From NCBI RefSeq assembly GCF_037892425.1, contig NZ_JBBKTT010000001.1, positions 3,720,001 to 3,784,000 of the forward strand: 64,000 bases of DNA, in the 5' to 3' direction. Both the position numbers and the translations under genes were made by a program. This DNA is from Lacibacter sp. H375. GTDB taxonomy: Bacteria > Bacteroidota > Bacteroidia > Chitinophagales > Chitinophagaceae. The notes under the pieces were generated by a model. It was given only the letters and a program-made list of their open reading frames with translations. It ran no database searches and was not told where the DNA came from. Of this stretch, positions 17,027 through 26,142 are shown in pieces (the stretch's first letter is position 1; every line of letters starts with the position of its first letter).

Positions 17027-19756
17027 ATGCGAAAAAAACTGCCAGTTTTATTACTGCTGTTAACGTCCTGCCTGATTTCCATTTCTTCCTTTGCTCAATC
17101 TGTAACCATAAAAGGAAGTGTAAAAGGCACCAGCAACGGAGAAGCCTTGCCGGCTGTTTCAGTAACAGTGAAAGGTTCATCCGCCGGCGTTTATACAAAT
17201 GACAAAGGGGAATTCAGCATCACAGTTCCTTCGCTACCTGTAACACTTATTATTTCTTCGATTGGTTTCGAAAGCAAGGAAGTAACAGTCAGTTCTGCTT
17301 CCCAGGCTGTTAATGTTACACTTGCCACCGCTTCTTCGCTGGGTGAGGAAATTGTTGTTTCAGCAACGAGGGTAGCAATCCGTAAAATTGAATCACCGGT
17401 AACAATTGAGCAAGTAAGTGCGGCTAATATCCGTAACTCACCTGCTTCAACCTATTACGAAGTGGTTCAAAATCTGAAAGGGGTGGATATGCTTACATCA
17501 TCACTTACCTTTAAAACTCCCACAACAAGAGGTTTTAACGGAAGTGGTAATACACGTTTCAACCAGATTACGGATGGCATGGATAACCAGGCTCCGGGTC
17601 TTAACTTTTCAGTAGGAAGTATAATTGGACTTTCAGAACTGGATGTGGATAATATGGAATTGCTCCCTGGTGCATCATCGGCGTTATATGGCCCGGGTGG
17701 TATGAACGGAACACTACTTATAAATAGTAAGAGCCCATTTAAATACCAAGGTTTTTCTTTCCAGATAAAACAAGGAATTATGCATGCCGACCGGAAATAC
17801 CGCCAGGAAGTTTCTCCCTATTATAACTGGAATATCCGGTGGGCTGAAAAAATTGGCGAAAGGGCAGCATTTAAAATCACCTCAGAATTTGTGCAGGCAA
17901 AAGATTGGTTGGCAGCAGATCAGCGAAACTATAAACGCCTTGGTACAACAGGTAATATTATACCCGGCACACGCAGCACCGACCCGAATTATGACGGAAT
18001 AAATATGTATGGCGATGAAACAACGATAGATCTGCGACAAGTATTTACAGCTATCGGAGCTCAGGCTCCATTCCTTGTTCCTTATATGAATTCTCTTTCC
18101 GGCAGTGCAATCAATGTTTCACGCACAGGCTACGCTGAACGGGATCTGGTTGACCCAAATACTGTAAATTTTAAATTAGGCGGGGCATTTCATTACAAAA
18201 TAACCGACGATATTGAAGCGATTGCGATGGGATATCTAGGGTCAGGAAATTCGGTTTATACCGGAAGCGACCGCTATTCATTTAAAAATTTTATAATTAA
18301 GCAGTACAAATTAGAATTAAACGCAAAGAATTGGTTTATCCGTGGATGGGCCACTCAGGAAGATGCTGGCGAATCGTATAACGCAACCGTAACAACACGT
18401 TTAACAAATGAGCGTATAAAACCATCTACACAATGGTATGGTGAATATGGCCAGACATATCTTGCAGGTAAGTTAAGCGGGCTCACTGATATTGATGCTC
18501 ACAATAATGCCCGTGCATTTGCTGATGCAGGTGCACCAAAACCCGGAAGCACACAATTTAAACAGATATTCGACCAGGTGCGTTCCGTTCCTATTTCTAA
18601 GGGCGGTGGCTTGTTCATTGAAAAATCAGATCTGTTTGTTGCAGAAGGACAATATAATTTCTCGCATCTAACAGGTGGTGTAGTTGATATCCTGGTTGGA
18701 GGAGATTTCCGCAGATTTGTTTTAGATTCAGAAGGCACTTTGTTTGCCGATTCTGCAGCTCCGATACCGATTAACCAGTTTGGCGGTTATGTGCAGGCCA
18801 GTAAAAAGTTGTTTGATGATCGTTTGAACCTGACAGTTTCCGGCCGTTACGACAAAAACGAAAATTTTGACGGACGATTTACTCCACGAGCAACGGCTCT
18901 TATTAAATTAAATAAAAACAACAGCATCCGCCTGTCTTATCAAACAGCGTATCGTTTTCCCAGTACACAACAGCAATGGATCAACCTGAGGGTAGGGGGA
19001 GATGTGCTCTTGATCGGCGGTGTACAAGAGTTAAGAGATTATTACAAGTTTAACTCCAATCCTATTTACACTTTAGAAAGTGTACAGGCCAACGCTCCAA
19101 AAGTGTATGATTACAAGGATTTGAAGCCGGAAAATGTTACCTCTTATGAACTTGGTTATAAAGGGGTGGTTGCAGATAATAAACTGCTGATTGATGTTTA
19201 TGGTTATTATGGACAGTATGAAAATTTTCTTGCACGTGCTTTAGTTGTGCAATCAAAAACCGGGAATATTGGAGGTTTGGTCTCCGCTTCAACAAGACAA
19301 GTGTATTCTGTACCTGTTAACACAGAAGCAATTGTAAAAACTTACGGTTATGGTTTGGGGTTCGAGTATAAGCTTCCGGGTAATTTTGTGGTGACTGTAA
19401 ACGGATCTTCTGATGTATTGCAGGATGTTCCTCCAGGTTATGTAGCATTTTTTAACTCCCCTAAATACCGTGCAAATGTGATCTTAGGAAATAGCATGTT
19501 GGGAAAGCGCAAGAATATTGGCTTTAATATTGCTTATCGCTGGCAGGATGCTTATTTCTTTGAAGGTGATTTTGCAACAGGTGAAGTGCCTGCTATTCAA
19601 ACATTGGATGCACAGGTTAGTTATAAAATACCTAAGACAAAATCGCTATTTAAGTTAGGCGCAAATAACCTGTTGAATCAATATTATTATCACGCACCGG
19701 GTAACCCTTCCATAGGTGGATTATATTATGTGAGTTATTCTTACAACATATTCTAA
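17027..19756 (+). CDS. TonB-dependent receptor with carboxypeptidase-like N-terminal domain
   Basis: 909 residues from the ATG at 17027, where the signal peptide MRKKLPVLLL...SSFAQ begins. Residues about 23-110 form a carboxypeptidase-regulatory-like domain (IKGSVKGTSNGEALPAVSV), followed by a plug domain (ESPVTIEQVSAANIRNSPAS; SALYGPGGMNGTLLI) and a 22-strand barrel that ends in the aromatic YNIF. The Tyr/Phe-rich C-terminus is as usual for BamA-inserted barrels. It is shorter than SusC and has no SusD next to it; instead a FAS1 lipoprotein follows 29 bases later. It should import a ligand across the outer membrane; the ligand (iron complex, peptide, other) cannot be told. Confidence 0.9.
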   Translation: MRKKLPVLLLLLTSCLISISSFAQSVTIKGSVKGTSNGEALPAVSVTVKGSSAGVYTNDKGEFSITVPSLPVTLIISSIGFESKEVTVSSASQAVNVTLATASSLGEEIVVSATRVAIRKIESPVTIEQVSAANIRNSPASTYYEVVQNLKGVDMLTSSLTFKTPTTRGFNGSGNTRFNQITDGMDNQAPGLNFSVGSIIGLSELDVDNMELLPGASSALYGPGGMNGTLLINSKSPFKYQGFSFQIKQGIMHADRKYRQEVSPYYNWNIRWAEKIGERAAFKITSEFVQAKDWLAADQRNYKRLGTTGNIIPGTRSTDPNYDGINMYGDETTIDLRQVFTAIGAQAPFLVPYMNSLSGSAINVSRTGYAERDLVDPNTVNFKLGGAFHYKITDDIEAIAMGYLGSGNSVYTGSDRYSFKNFIIKQYKLELNAKNWFIRGWATQEDAGESYNATVTTRLTNERIKPSTQWYGEYGQTYLAGKLSGLTDIDAHNNARAFADAGAPKPGSTQFKQIFDQVRSVPISKGGGLFIEKSDLFVAEGQYNFSHLTGGVVDILVGGDFRRFVLDSEGTLFADSAAPIPINQFGGYVQASKKLFDDRLNLTVSGRYDKNENFDGRFTPRATALIKLNKNNSIRLSYQTAYRFPSTQQQWINLRVGGDVLLIGGVQELRDYYKFNSNPIYTLESVQANAPKVYDYKDLKPENVTSYELGYKGVVADNKLLIDVYGYYGQYENFLARALVVQSKTGNIGGLVSASTRQVYSVPVNTEAIVKTYGYGLGFEYKLPGNFVVTVNGSSDVLQDVPPGYVAFFNSPKYRANVILGNSMLGKRKNIGFNIAYRWQDAYFFEGDFATGEVPAIQTLDAQVSYKIPKTKSLFKLGANNLLNQYYYHAPGNPSIGGLYYVSYSYNIF

Positions 19757-19785
19757 TTCACTTATCGAACATTATTTAATCATTC

Positions 19786-20961
19786 ATGAAACTGACTTCA
19801 CATATGAAAAAGATTGTAAGCTACTCACTGGTTGCCTTGCTGTTACTGTCTTCGTGTAACAAAGATATTTCAGCGCCGGTACCAAATACATTCCCAACAC
19901 CAACGGGACAAAGCATTGGCGAGATCATCAACACAGATGCTAATTATTCATTGCTGAAACATGCGTTAACACGTGCAAGTCTTTTAACTGCTGTTACAAA
20001 CAAGAATTCTGTGTTTACGTTATTTGCCCCTAGTAATGCAGCCTTTACGGCGTCTGGTATACCAAGCACAGCGGTAATTGATGCGGTGCCATTAGCCCAG
20101 CTAACCGCTATTTTAAGTTATCACCTTATACCTGGTCAGAAAATCAGTTCAACAGGAATTCCTACAACATTCCCCAATGTGCAGATGCCTACCGGTTTAA
20201 TTTTCCCAGCACCTAACACAAGTCCTTTAGCACGTTTCAGTATTTTTCCTTCAAGAAGGGGAAGTGCTGCATGGGCAAACAATATTCCTGTAACTGCTGC
20301 AGACATTGCCGTTGCAAATGGTGTTATGCACCAGGTAGCAGCAATTGTTGCACCTCCATCAAAGTTGTTGCTTGATACAATTAAGAACGATCCCGATCTC
20401 GATTATTTTGAAGCAGCAATTGTTAGAGCCGATTCAGGATTAGCTACAACAGCTGCTCCAAGTTTTCAATATTACTTAGGTAACCCGGCAATTGCTCCCG
20501 GCGCAAACTTTACTGTTTTTGCACCCAACAATGCGGCATTTCAAGCTCTGATTTACTTCCTCGTTTATCAGCAGGTATTTGCATTAACCGGGAGTGCGGC
20601 TACTGCAGATGCGCAAGCTAATGGAGCCGTAGCTGCGGGGCCTGCATTTTTGTCAACAAATAATGTGACTACAGCATTAGTTAGGGGTGTTGTGGCATAT
20701 CATATAATGACACAGCGAGCCTTTTCCGTTAATTTTACAAGCACAGCTGCTAATTATCCAACATTTGTTAATGCATCAATAGCAGCTCATCCTGGTATTG
20801 CCGTTTCATCTACCATTACAGGTGGTTTCGGGTCGGCATTAAGTGTTAAAGGCGTTGGTAACCCCAGTGCAGCGGCTGCCATTCCTACTGCTGCAGGTAT
20901 TGATCGTCCTGCCGTTAATGGTAATTTCTTTAAAATAAATCAGGTACTGCTGCCACAATAA
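19786..20961 (+). CDS. Lipoprotein with two fasciclin (FAS1) domains
   Basis: 391 residues. Two possible starts, 19786 and 19804; the second gives a classical lipoprotein signal (MKKIVSYSLVALLLLSSC). Two FAS1 domains follow: the first with LFAPSNAAFTASGIP and ILSYHLIPGQKI, the second with VFAPNNAAFQALIYF and VVAYHIMTQRAF. FAS1 domains mediate adhesion or protein contacts. Being co-transcribed with a TonB receptor, it may sit over the barrel on the outer face in the way SusD does, which is inference. The stop codon is followed in frame by three more TAA triplets and then a terminator. Confidence 0.88.
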   Translation: MKLTSHMKKIVSYSLVALLLLSSCNKDISAPVPNTFPTPTGQSIGEIINTDANYSLLKHALTRASLLTAVTNKNSVFTLFAPSNAAFTASGIPSTAVIDAVPLAQLTAILSYHLIPGQKISSTGIPTTFPNVQMPTGLIFPAPNTSPLARFSIFPSRRGSAAWANNIPVTAADIAVANGVMHQVAAIVAPPSKLLLDTIKNDPDLDYFEAAIVRADSGLATTAAPSFQYYLGNPAIAPGANFTVFAPNNAAFQALIYFLVYQQVFALTGSAATADAQANGAVAAGPAFLSTNNVTTALVRGVVAYHIMTQRAFSVNFTSTAANYPTFVNASIAAHPGIAVSSTITGGFGSALSVKGVGNPSAAAAIPTAAGIDRPAVNGNFFKINQVLLPQ

Positions 20962-20991
20962 TAATAATAACTACTGATAAATAGTGTCTTC

Positions 20992-21017
20992 AAACAGTCC
21001 CTTCACAGGGACTGTTT
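20992..21017 (+). terminator. Rho-independent terminator after the FAS1 gene
   Basis: AAACAGTCCCT at 20992-21002 pairs exactly with AGGGACTGTTT at 21007-21017 around TCAC, followed by TCGTTT. Confidence 0.85.
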
Positions 21018-21080
21018 TCGTTTACGGTCATCATTAAAATGATTCCTGTATTTTTACAACGGGCCAATTAAAACCAGCAG

Positions 21081-22250
21081 ATGCAAGTCATTTTGTTTGA
21101 TACAACCAGGACAACATTTTATCCGTTTTCGCTAATAAGGCCGTTGTCTGCATTTCGCTGTGGCATCTTTACTCCAAATGAACGTTGGGCATTTGTATTA
21201 CAGCAGGAAGTATTCACACTTACAGAAGATTATTTAGCGTCTGGTAATCCTTTTTCTGCAATCAAGGACGATGATTTTTTATACATCAATGCATCGCTTA
21301 TTTTTTCAACAGATCTGGCGAATGAAGTGAAAGCGTTAGCAGCTGAAAGTGTCTTGCGCCGAAATAATAATCTCGTTGCTGTTCGTACAAAGAACAGATT
21401 AACTTTTCCACTATCAACCGAACAAACAAAACATTGCAAAGAAGTTGAGCTGAGTGTTGCCGTTCGCTTTCTGCATTATCCATACGATCTCGTTCTTGCA
21501 AACGATCAAATGATACGTACAGATTTTGAATTGATCCGTTCAAAAAAATTATCTGCAACAATTTCTTCATCTAATCAATTGATCAACCCTGAACATATCT
21601 TTATTGAAGAAGGAGCAGAGGTTGAATATTGTACGCTCAATGCATCAACTGGGCCGATTTATATTGGAAAGAACGCATTGGTGATGGAAGGCAGTATGAT
21701 CCGTGGACCTTTTGTTGCATTGGAAAATGCAGTAGTAAAAATGGGCAGCAAGATCTATGGCGCAACAACAGTTGGGAAAAAATGTACTGTGGGAGGTGAA
21801 ATTAAAAATTCGATCTTCTTCGATTATTCAAATAAAGCACATGATGGTTATTTAGGTGATGCGGTAATTGGATCGTGGTGTAATATCGGTGCTGGTGCGT
21901 CCTGTTCAAATGTAAAGAACACTGCGGGAGAAGTGAAATTCTGGAATCCATTATTGCATCAATGGATCAGTGCAGGAACAAAGTGCGGCGTAATGCTGGG
22001 CGATTACTCAAAAGTGTCCATCAATGCATCGCTTACAACAGGCATGGTTAGTGGGATTTGCAGCAATATTCTTACTACCGGATTATCACCTAAATTTATC
22101 GCCGATTTCACCTGGAACATTCATACCGGTGAAAAATACATGTTGGAAAAAGCACTCCATGATATTGAGAACTGGATGCAGATGAAACAACAATCTTTAA
22201 CTAACAACGATAAGCAGATACTGGAATATATTTACGCCCTACAAACATAA
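21081..22250 (+). CDS. GlmU-like sugar nucleotidyltransferase/acyltransferase (Bacteroidota type)
   Basis: 389 residues. The first part opens MQVILFDTTRTTFYPFSLIRPLSAFRCGI, the form of the alternative GlmU family of Bacteroidota where RP-x-x-x-x-R-x-G-I replaces the usual nucleotidyltransferase loop. From about residue 190 comes a left-handed beta-helix with hexapeptide turns (IYIGKNALVMEGSMIRG; AVIGSWCNIGAGASCSNVKN). The protein is assumed to make UDP-GlcNAc from GlcN-1-P in two steps for cell-wall synthesis; which steps it really performs is not shown by sequence. It begins a run of same-direction genes with tpiA 24 bases downstream. Confidence 0.85.
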   Translation: MQVILFDTTRTTFYPFSLIRPLSAFRCGIFTPNERWAFVLQQEVFTLTEDYLASGNPFSAIKDDDFLYINASLIFSTDLANEVKALAAESVLRRNNNLVAVRTKNRLTFPLSTEQTKHCKEVELSVAVRFLHYPYDLVLANDQMIRTDFELIRSKKLSATISSSNQLINPEHIFIEEGAEVEYCTLNASTGPIYIGKNALVMEGSMIRGPFVALENAVVKMGSKIYGATTVGKKCTVGGEIKNSIFFDYSNKAHDGYLGDAVIGSWCNIGAGASCSNVKNTAGEVKFWNPLLHQWISAGTKCGVMLGDYSKVSINASLTTGMVSGICSNILTTGLSPKFIADFTWNIHTGEKYMLEKALHDIENWMQMKQQSLTNNDKQILEYIYALQT

Positions 22251-22274
22251 ACTACGAATAAAAACAACAAGATT

Positions 22275-23036
22275 ATGAGACAGCAAGTAGCCGCAGCAAA
22301 CTGGAAAATGAATTTGACGTATCAACAGGCTGAAGAATTAATTGATGGAATCATTCACACACCATTTACATTAGGAAAAGATCAACGTGCAGTATTTGCT
22401 GTTCCGTTTCCTTATCTCACAATGGTAGTAGAAAAATTAAAAGGAAAGCTCAATACTGGCGTTGCAGCACAAAATGCTTATACAAAAACCTCTGGTGCAT
22501 ATACAGGAGAAACTTCAGTTGAAATGCTGAAGTCGATTAATGTTGGTTATGTGGTATTGGGTCATAGCGAACGTCGTGAATACTTCAACGAAAGCAATCA
22601 AATGCTTGCAGAAAAAGTAAATACTGCTTTAGCTGCCGGCATTACACCAATCTTTTGTTGTGGCGAAGCGCTTGATATTCGTGAAGCAGGTACTCAAAAT
22701 GAGTATGTAGGTAATCAATTGAAAGAAAGCTTATTTCATTTAAGTGCAGATGAAATTAAAAAGATCATCATTGCATACGAACCTATCTGGGCAATTGGTA
22801 CGGGTAAAACAGCTACTTCTGAACAGGCGCAGGAAATGCATGCGCATTTGCGAAGTGTATTGGCGGCCCAGTACGGTACAGAAGTTGCTAACGAAATTTC
22901 AATTTTATATGGTGGCAGTGTGAAAGGTTCAAACGCAAAAGAAATTTTTGGTCAGCCTGATGTTGATGGCGGACTTGTTGGTGGAGCATCTTTAAAAGCC
23001 GATGAATTTGTACAAATCATTCAGTCATTAAAATAA
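22275..23036 (+). CDS. tpiA: Triose-phosphate isomerase
   Basis: 253 residues. Substrate lysine K11 (NWKMN), electrophile H97 (LGHSERR), catalytic base E169 (AYEPIWAIGTG) and the phosphate loop GGSVKGSNA are all in place. Interconverts dihydroxyacetone phosphate and glyceraldehyde 3-phosphate in glycolysis. It is placed between the GlmU-like gene and a hemerythrin-like gene, seven bases from the latter. Confidence 0.98.
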   Translation: MRQQVAAANWKMNLTYQQAEELIDGIIHTPFTLGKDQRAVFAVPFPYLTMVVEKLKGKLNTGVAAQNAYTKTSGAYTGETSVEMLKSINVGYVVLGHSERREYFNESNQMLAEKVNTALAAGITPIFCCGEALDIREAGTQNEYVGNQLKESLFHLSADEIKKIIIAYEPIWAIGTGKTATSEQAQEMHAHLRSVLAAQYGTEVANEISILYGGSVKGSNAKEIFGQPDVDGGLVGGASLKADEFVQIIQSLK

Positions 23037-23043
23037 AAGAGGT

Positions 23044-23514
23044 ATGAAGCGTGAAGAACAGCTGCAACCGCTTTCACATCAACATCACAATGGATTGATG
23101 GCGGCATTGCTTCTGAAAAAAGGAGTGGGGAAGCAGGCTGATTCAACTGTGATGGGTGATTTTATTGTGTCTGTTTGGAATACTGAATTGAGAAATCATT
23201 TTATTAAAGAAGAAGTATATCTGCATCCGCACGTGTTGCAGATACCTTCGCTCATGGAGAAATATGAGCAAATGAAAACAGAGCATCACCAGATTCGTCG
23301 TATAGTTGATGCAATACGAAATGGTGATTCAAGCATATCTCTCATCACCGATTTTCATACCCTTCTTGAAAGACATATACGTTTCGAAGAGCGTGATCTG
23401 TTCCCTTTTATTGAGGAGCAGATACAACCGGAACAGTTAAATGAATTGGGTAGAAATTTACAGCCACTCGAAAGCAAAGCCTGTTCTGATTATCCTGTAA
23501 AATTCTGGGAATAA
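23044..23514 (+). CDS. Hemerythrin-like (HHE) domain protein
   Basis: 156 residues, four-helix bundle with histidine/glutamate pairs typical of HHE proteins: SHQHHNGL, LRNHFIKEEVYLHPH, TEHHQIRRIVD and ERHIRFEERDLFPFIEE. It likely binds a di-iron centre and senses or stores oxygen, nitric oxide or iron. It begins seven bases after tpiA and is followed by a KefG-like reductase, so it may belong to a redox-stress unit. Confidence 0.85.
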   Translation: MKREEQLQPLSHQHHNGLMAALLLKKGVGKQADSTVMGDFIVSVWNTELRNHFIKEEVYLHPHVLQIPSLMEKYEQMKTEHHQIRRIVDAIRNGDSSISLITDFHTLLERHIRFEERDLFPFIEEQIQPEQLNELGRNLQPLESKACSDYPVKFWE

Positions 23515-23544
23515 TGGTTTGATCATTCTAAAACACCGTTGCTT

Positions 23545-24153
23545 ATGGCAAAAGTTCTCATCCTCTTTGCACATCCTGCAATGGAAAAGTCAAGGGTACA
23601 TAAACGTCTTGTAGAGCACATCCCACGGTCGGCTGAAATACGGTTTCATGATCTGTATGAACGTTATCCCGATTTTGATATTGATGTGCCATATGAGCAA
23701 CGCTTGTTACTGCAGCATGATGTGGTGATCTTTCAACATCCATTTTATTGGTATAGTTCTCCCGCTATTATCAAACAATGGCAAGATCTTGTGCTGGAAC
23801 ATGGCTGGGCTTATGGTACCGGCGGTCGTGCAATTGCAGGTAAAAAATTTATGCACGCTATTTCAACCGGTGGTTCTAAAAACTCTTATAGTGAAGAAGG
23901 CAGGAATAAGTATTCTCTCGCAGATTATATGTTGCCGTTTCAGCAAACTGCTTATTTGTGTGGTGTTGAATACCTGCCACCGTTTGTGATACATGGTACG
24001 CATCGTTTACCCGAGACCGATATGGATCTTCATGCCTTGCAGTATGAACAGATGTTGCTTGCACTTATACAAGATCGCATCAGCAAGCCGGAGATCGAAA
24101 GTTGTATATACATGAACGATCTTGTTCCCATTCCTAACGCAATACAATCATAA
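23545..24153 (+). CDS. KefF/KefG-like NAD(P)H:quinone oxidoreductase
   Basis: 202 residues from the ATG at 23545. Flavodoxin-like fold: KVLILFAHPAMEKSRVHKRL binds the FMN phosphate, FQHPFYWYSSPAIIKQWQD and GTGGRAIAGKKFMHAISTGG complete the flavin and nicotinamide site. Kef ancillary subunits activate potassium efflux antiporters and reduce electrophilic quinones. The gene ends three bases before the antiporter gene, which strongly supports that pairing. Confidence 0.9.
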   Translation: MAKVLILFAHPAMEKSRVHKRLVEHIPRSAEIRFHDLYERYPDFDIDVPYEQRLLLQHDVVIFQHPFYWYSSPAIIKQWQDLVLEHGWAYGTGGRAIAGKKFMHAISTGGSKNSYSEEGRNKYSLADYMLPFQQTAYLCGVEYLPPFVIHGTHRLPETDMDLHALQYEQMLLALIQDRISKPEIESCIYMNDLVPIPNAIQS

Positions 24154-24156
24154 CCT

Positions 24157-26058
24157 ATGGACAATAATTCAATTCTTTTCCAGGCGATGGTGTATTTGGC
24201 AGCTGCGGTTGTAATGGTGCCGCTTGCCAAACGGTTGGGACTCGGTTCGGTACTAGGTTATTTATTGGCCGGTATTTTAATTGGACCTACTGTTTTGCAG
24301 TTCATTGGCACAGAAGGACAGGATCTGATGCATTCAGCAGAGTTTGGTGTAGTGATGATGTTATTCCTGATTGGTCTTGAACTGGAACCGGCATTGCTTT
24401 GGAAATTAAGAAAAGCAATTCTTGGATTGGGCGGATTACAGGTGCTTATAACGTCGATCATTATATCAGCTATTGCATATTTTTTGAACCTGCCATGGCA
24501 ATCGTCATTGGCGATAGGAATGGCATTGGCACTCAGTTCAACCGCATTGGTGTTGCAAACTCTTGCTGAAAAAGGGATCAATCGCACAACTGCCGGACGA
24601 AGTGCATTTGCCGTATTGTTGTTTCAGGATATTGCCGTGATCCCTATGCTTGCTTTTTTTCCCTTGCTTGCAATTGCAGGTTTAACATCTGCGGATGTGA
24701 ATGTGAACGAAGCAGAAGGCTGGATAGAAAGTCAAAGTGGGTGGATGCGTGCATTGATTATTTCAGGAGCAATAGGGTTTATTATTATTGGCGGACGTTA
24801 TTTGATTCCACCAATTTTCCGTTTAGTAGCAGCAACGCAGTTACGTGAAATGTTTACCGCAACTGCGTTGTTATTGGTGGTTGGTATAGCTGTGTTAATG
24901 TCTTCTGTAGGATTGAGCCCTGCATTAGGAACATTTCTTTCCGGTGTCGTGCTCGCAAACAGTGAATATAAACACGAATTGGAAAGTGATATAGAGCCAT
25001 TCAAAGGGTTGTTGCTAGGTTTATTTTTTATTGCAGTTGGCGCATCCATCAATTTTGAATTGATCATGAATCAGCCATTATTGATCTTCGGTTTAGTGTT
25101 GGCGTTGATGTTTGTAAAAGCAGTTGTGTTATTAGTTTTGGGTAAGGTATTTAAACTGCGTGTCGATCAGAATATTATTTTTTCCTCGTCTTTATCACAA
25201 GTGGGAGAGTTTGCATTCGTGTTGTTGAGTTTTTCGTTAACTGAAGGTATTGTTGAAAGAGGTTATGTTGAGATATTGATGGCTGTGGTTGCTATCAGTA
25301 TGGCACTTACACCCATTGCTTTTTTCCTGAATGAAAAAATTGTATTGCCGTTTATTGATAAACGTTTGTCATCAACCAAAACAGAAAAAGAAGCAGATGA
25401 GGTGAACGAGAAAAATCCTGTGATCATTGCAGGCTTCGGTCATTTTGGAAATACAATCGGACGTTTTCTTAGAGCGCATGGTGTAAAGACAACGGTATTG
25501 GATATTGACAGCAACCGTGTAGAATTTCTGCGCAAGATGGGCTTTAAAGTCTATTATGGTGATGCAAGCCGTTATGATATTCTGTTGGCTGCCGGTGCTG
25601 CTGAAGCAAAGATGATCATTATTGCCGTTGATGATCCGGAGAAGCGTTTACAGATGATTGAAACCATCAAAAAGCATTTTCCTGATCTGCAAATGCTGGT
25701 ACGCAGCAGCACAAGGGAAGATACCTACGATCAGATGAATGCGGGAATCCTGCACATTTACCGTGAAACGATTGATACTTCACTCCGTATGGGTGTGGAT
25801 GCGATGAAATTGCTGGGACATCGTTCTTACACTGCACAACGTGCTGCCCGAACGTTCTTCCGTTACGATGAGCAGAAGTTGAAAGACCTTTCCAAGCTCA
25901 GGGATAATGAAAAAGAATACATCAACCAGGCAAGAGAATACATTGAAGAACTGGAAGAAATCATTAAAGCCGATAGCAAACAACTGCATCTTGTAAAAGA
26001 TCTTGGTTGGGATGAGGATAGTTTGATTGCAGATGAGAAGGTGAAGAAGGATGAGTAA
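24157..26058 (+). CDS. Kef-type monovalent cation:proton antiporter (CPA2) with RCK domain
   Basis: 633 residues. Residues 1-400 contain about twelve membrane helices with the CPA2 pattern (FLIGLELEP in helix two to three, ALALSSTALVLQTL, LLFQDIAVIPML, SPALGTFLSGVVLA). From about residue 420 comes a soluble RCK/TrkA-N domain with G-F-G-H-F-G-N-T-I-G and an acidic strand end (VLDID). The last 70 residues form a charged helix. It should release K+ in exchange for protons, gated by nucleotide or thiol adducts and by its KefG-like partner just upstream, as a response to electrophiles. Confidence 0.93.
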   Translation: MDNNSILFQAMVYLAAAVVMVPLAKRLGLGSVLGYLLAGILIGPTVLQFIGTEGQDLMHSAEFGVVMMLFLIGLELEPALLWKLRKAILGLGGLQVLITSIIISAIAYFLNLPWQSSLAIGMALALSSTALVLQTLAEKGINRTTAGRSAFAVLLFQDIAVIPMLAFFPLLAIAGLTSADVNVNEAEGWIESQSGWMRALIISGAIGFIIIGGRYLIPPIFRLVAATQLREMFTATALLLVVGIAVLMSSVGLSPALGTFLSGVVLANSEYKHELESDIEPFKGLLLGLFFIAVGASINFELIMNQPLLIFGLVLALMFVKAVVLLVLGKVFKLRVDQNIIFSSSLSQVGEFAFVLLSFSLTEGIVERGYVEILMAVVAISMALTPIAFFLNEKIVLPFIDKRLSSTKTEKEADEVNEKNPVIIAGFGHFGNTIGRFLRAHGVKTTVLDIDSNRVEFLRKMGFKVYYGDASRYDILLAAGAAEAKMIIIAVDDPEKRLQMIETIKKHFPDLQMLVRSSTREDTYDQMNAGILHIYRETIDTSLRMGVDAMKLLGHRSYTAQRAARTFFRYDEQKLKDLSKLRDNEKEYINQAREYIEELEEIIKADSKQLHLVKDLGWDEDSLIADEKVKKDE

Positions 26059-26069
26059 AGGAATGAATA

Positions 26070-26142
26070 ATGAGTGATGAATTAGAAAGTGATGACTATT
26101 ACTATTATCCGATATTCTCATCACTGATTACTCATCACTCAT
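26070..26142. terminator. Nested inverted repeat between convergent antiporter and Sua5 genes
   Basis: ATGAGTGATGA at 26070-26080 pairs with TCATCACTCAT at 26132-26142, and inside it AGTGATGA at 26088-26095 pairs with TCATCACT at 26118-26125. The right arm touches the Sua5 stop codon. A bidirectional terminator is likely, although without a T-run. Confidence 0.5.
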
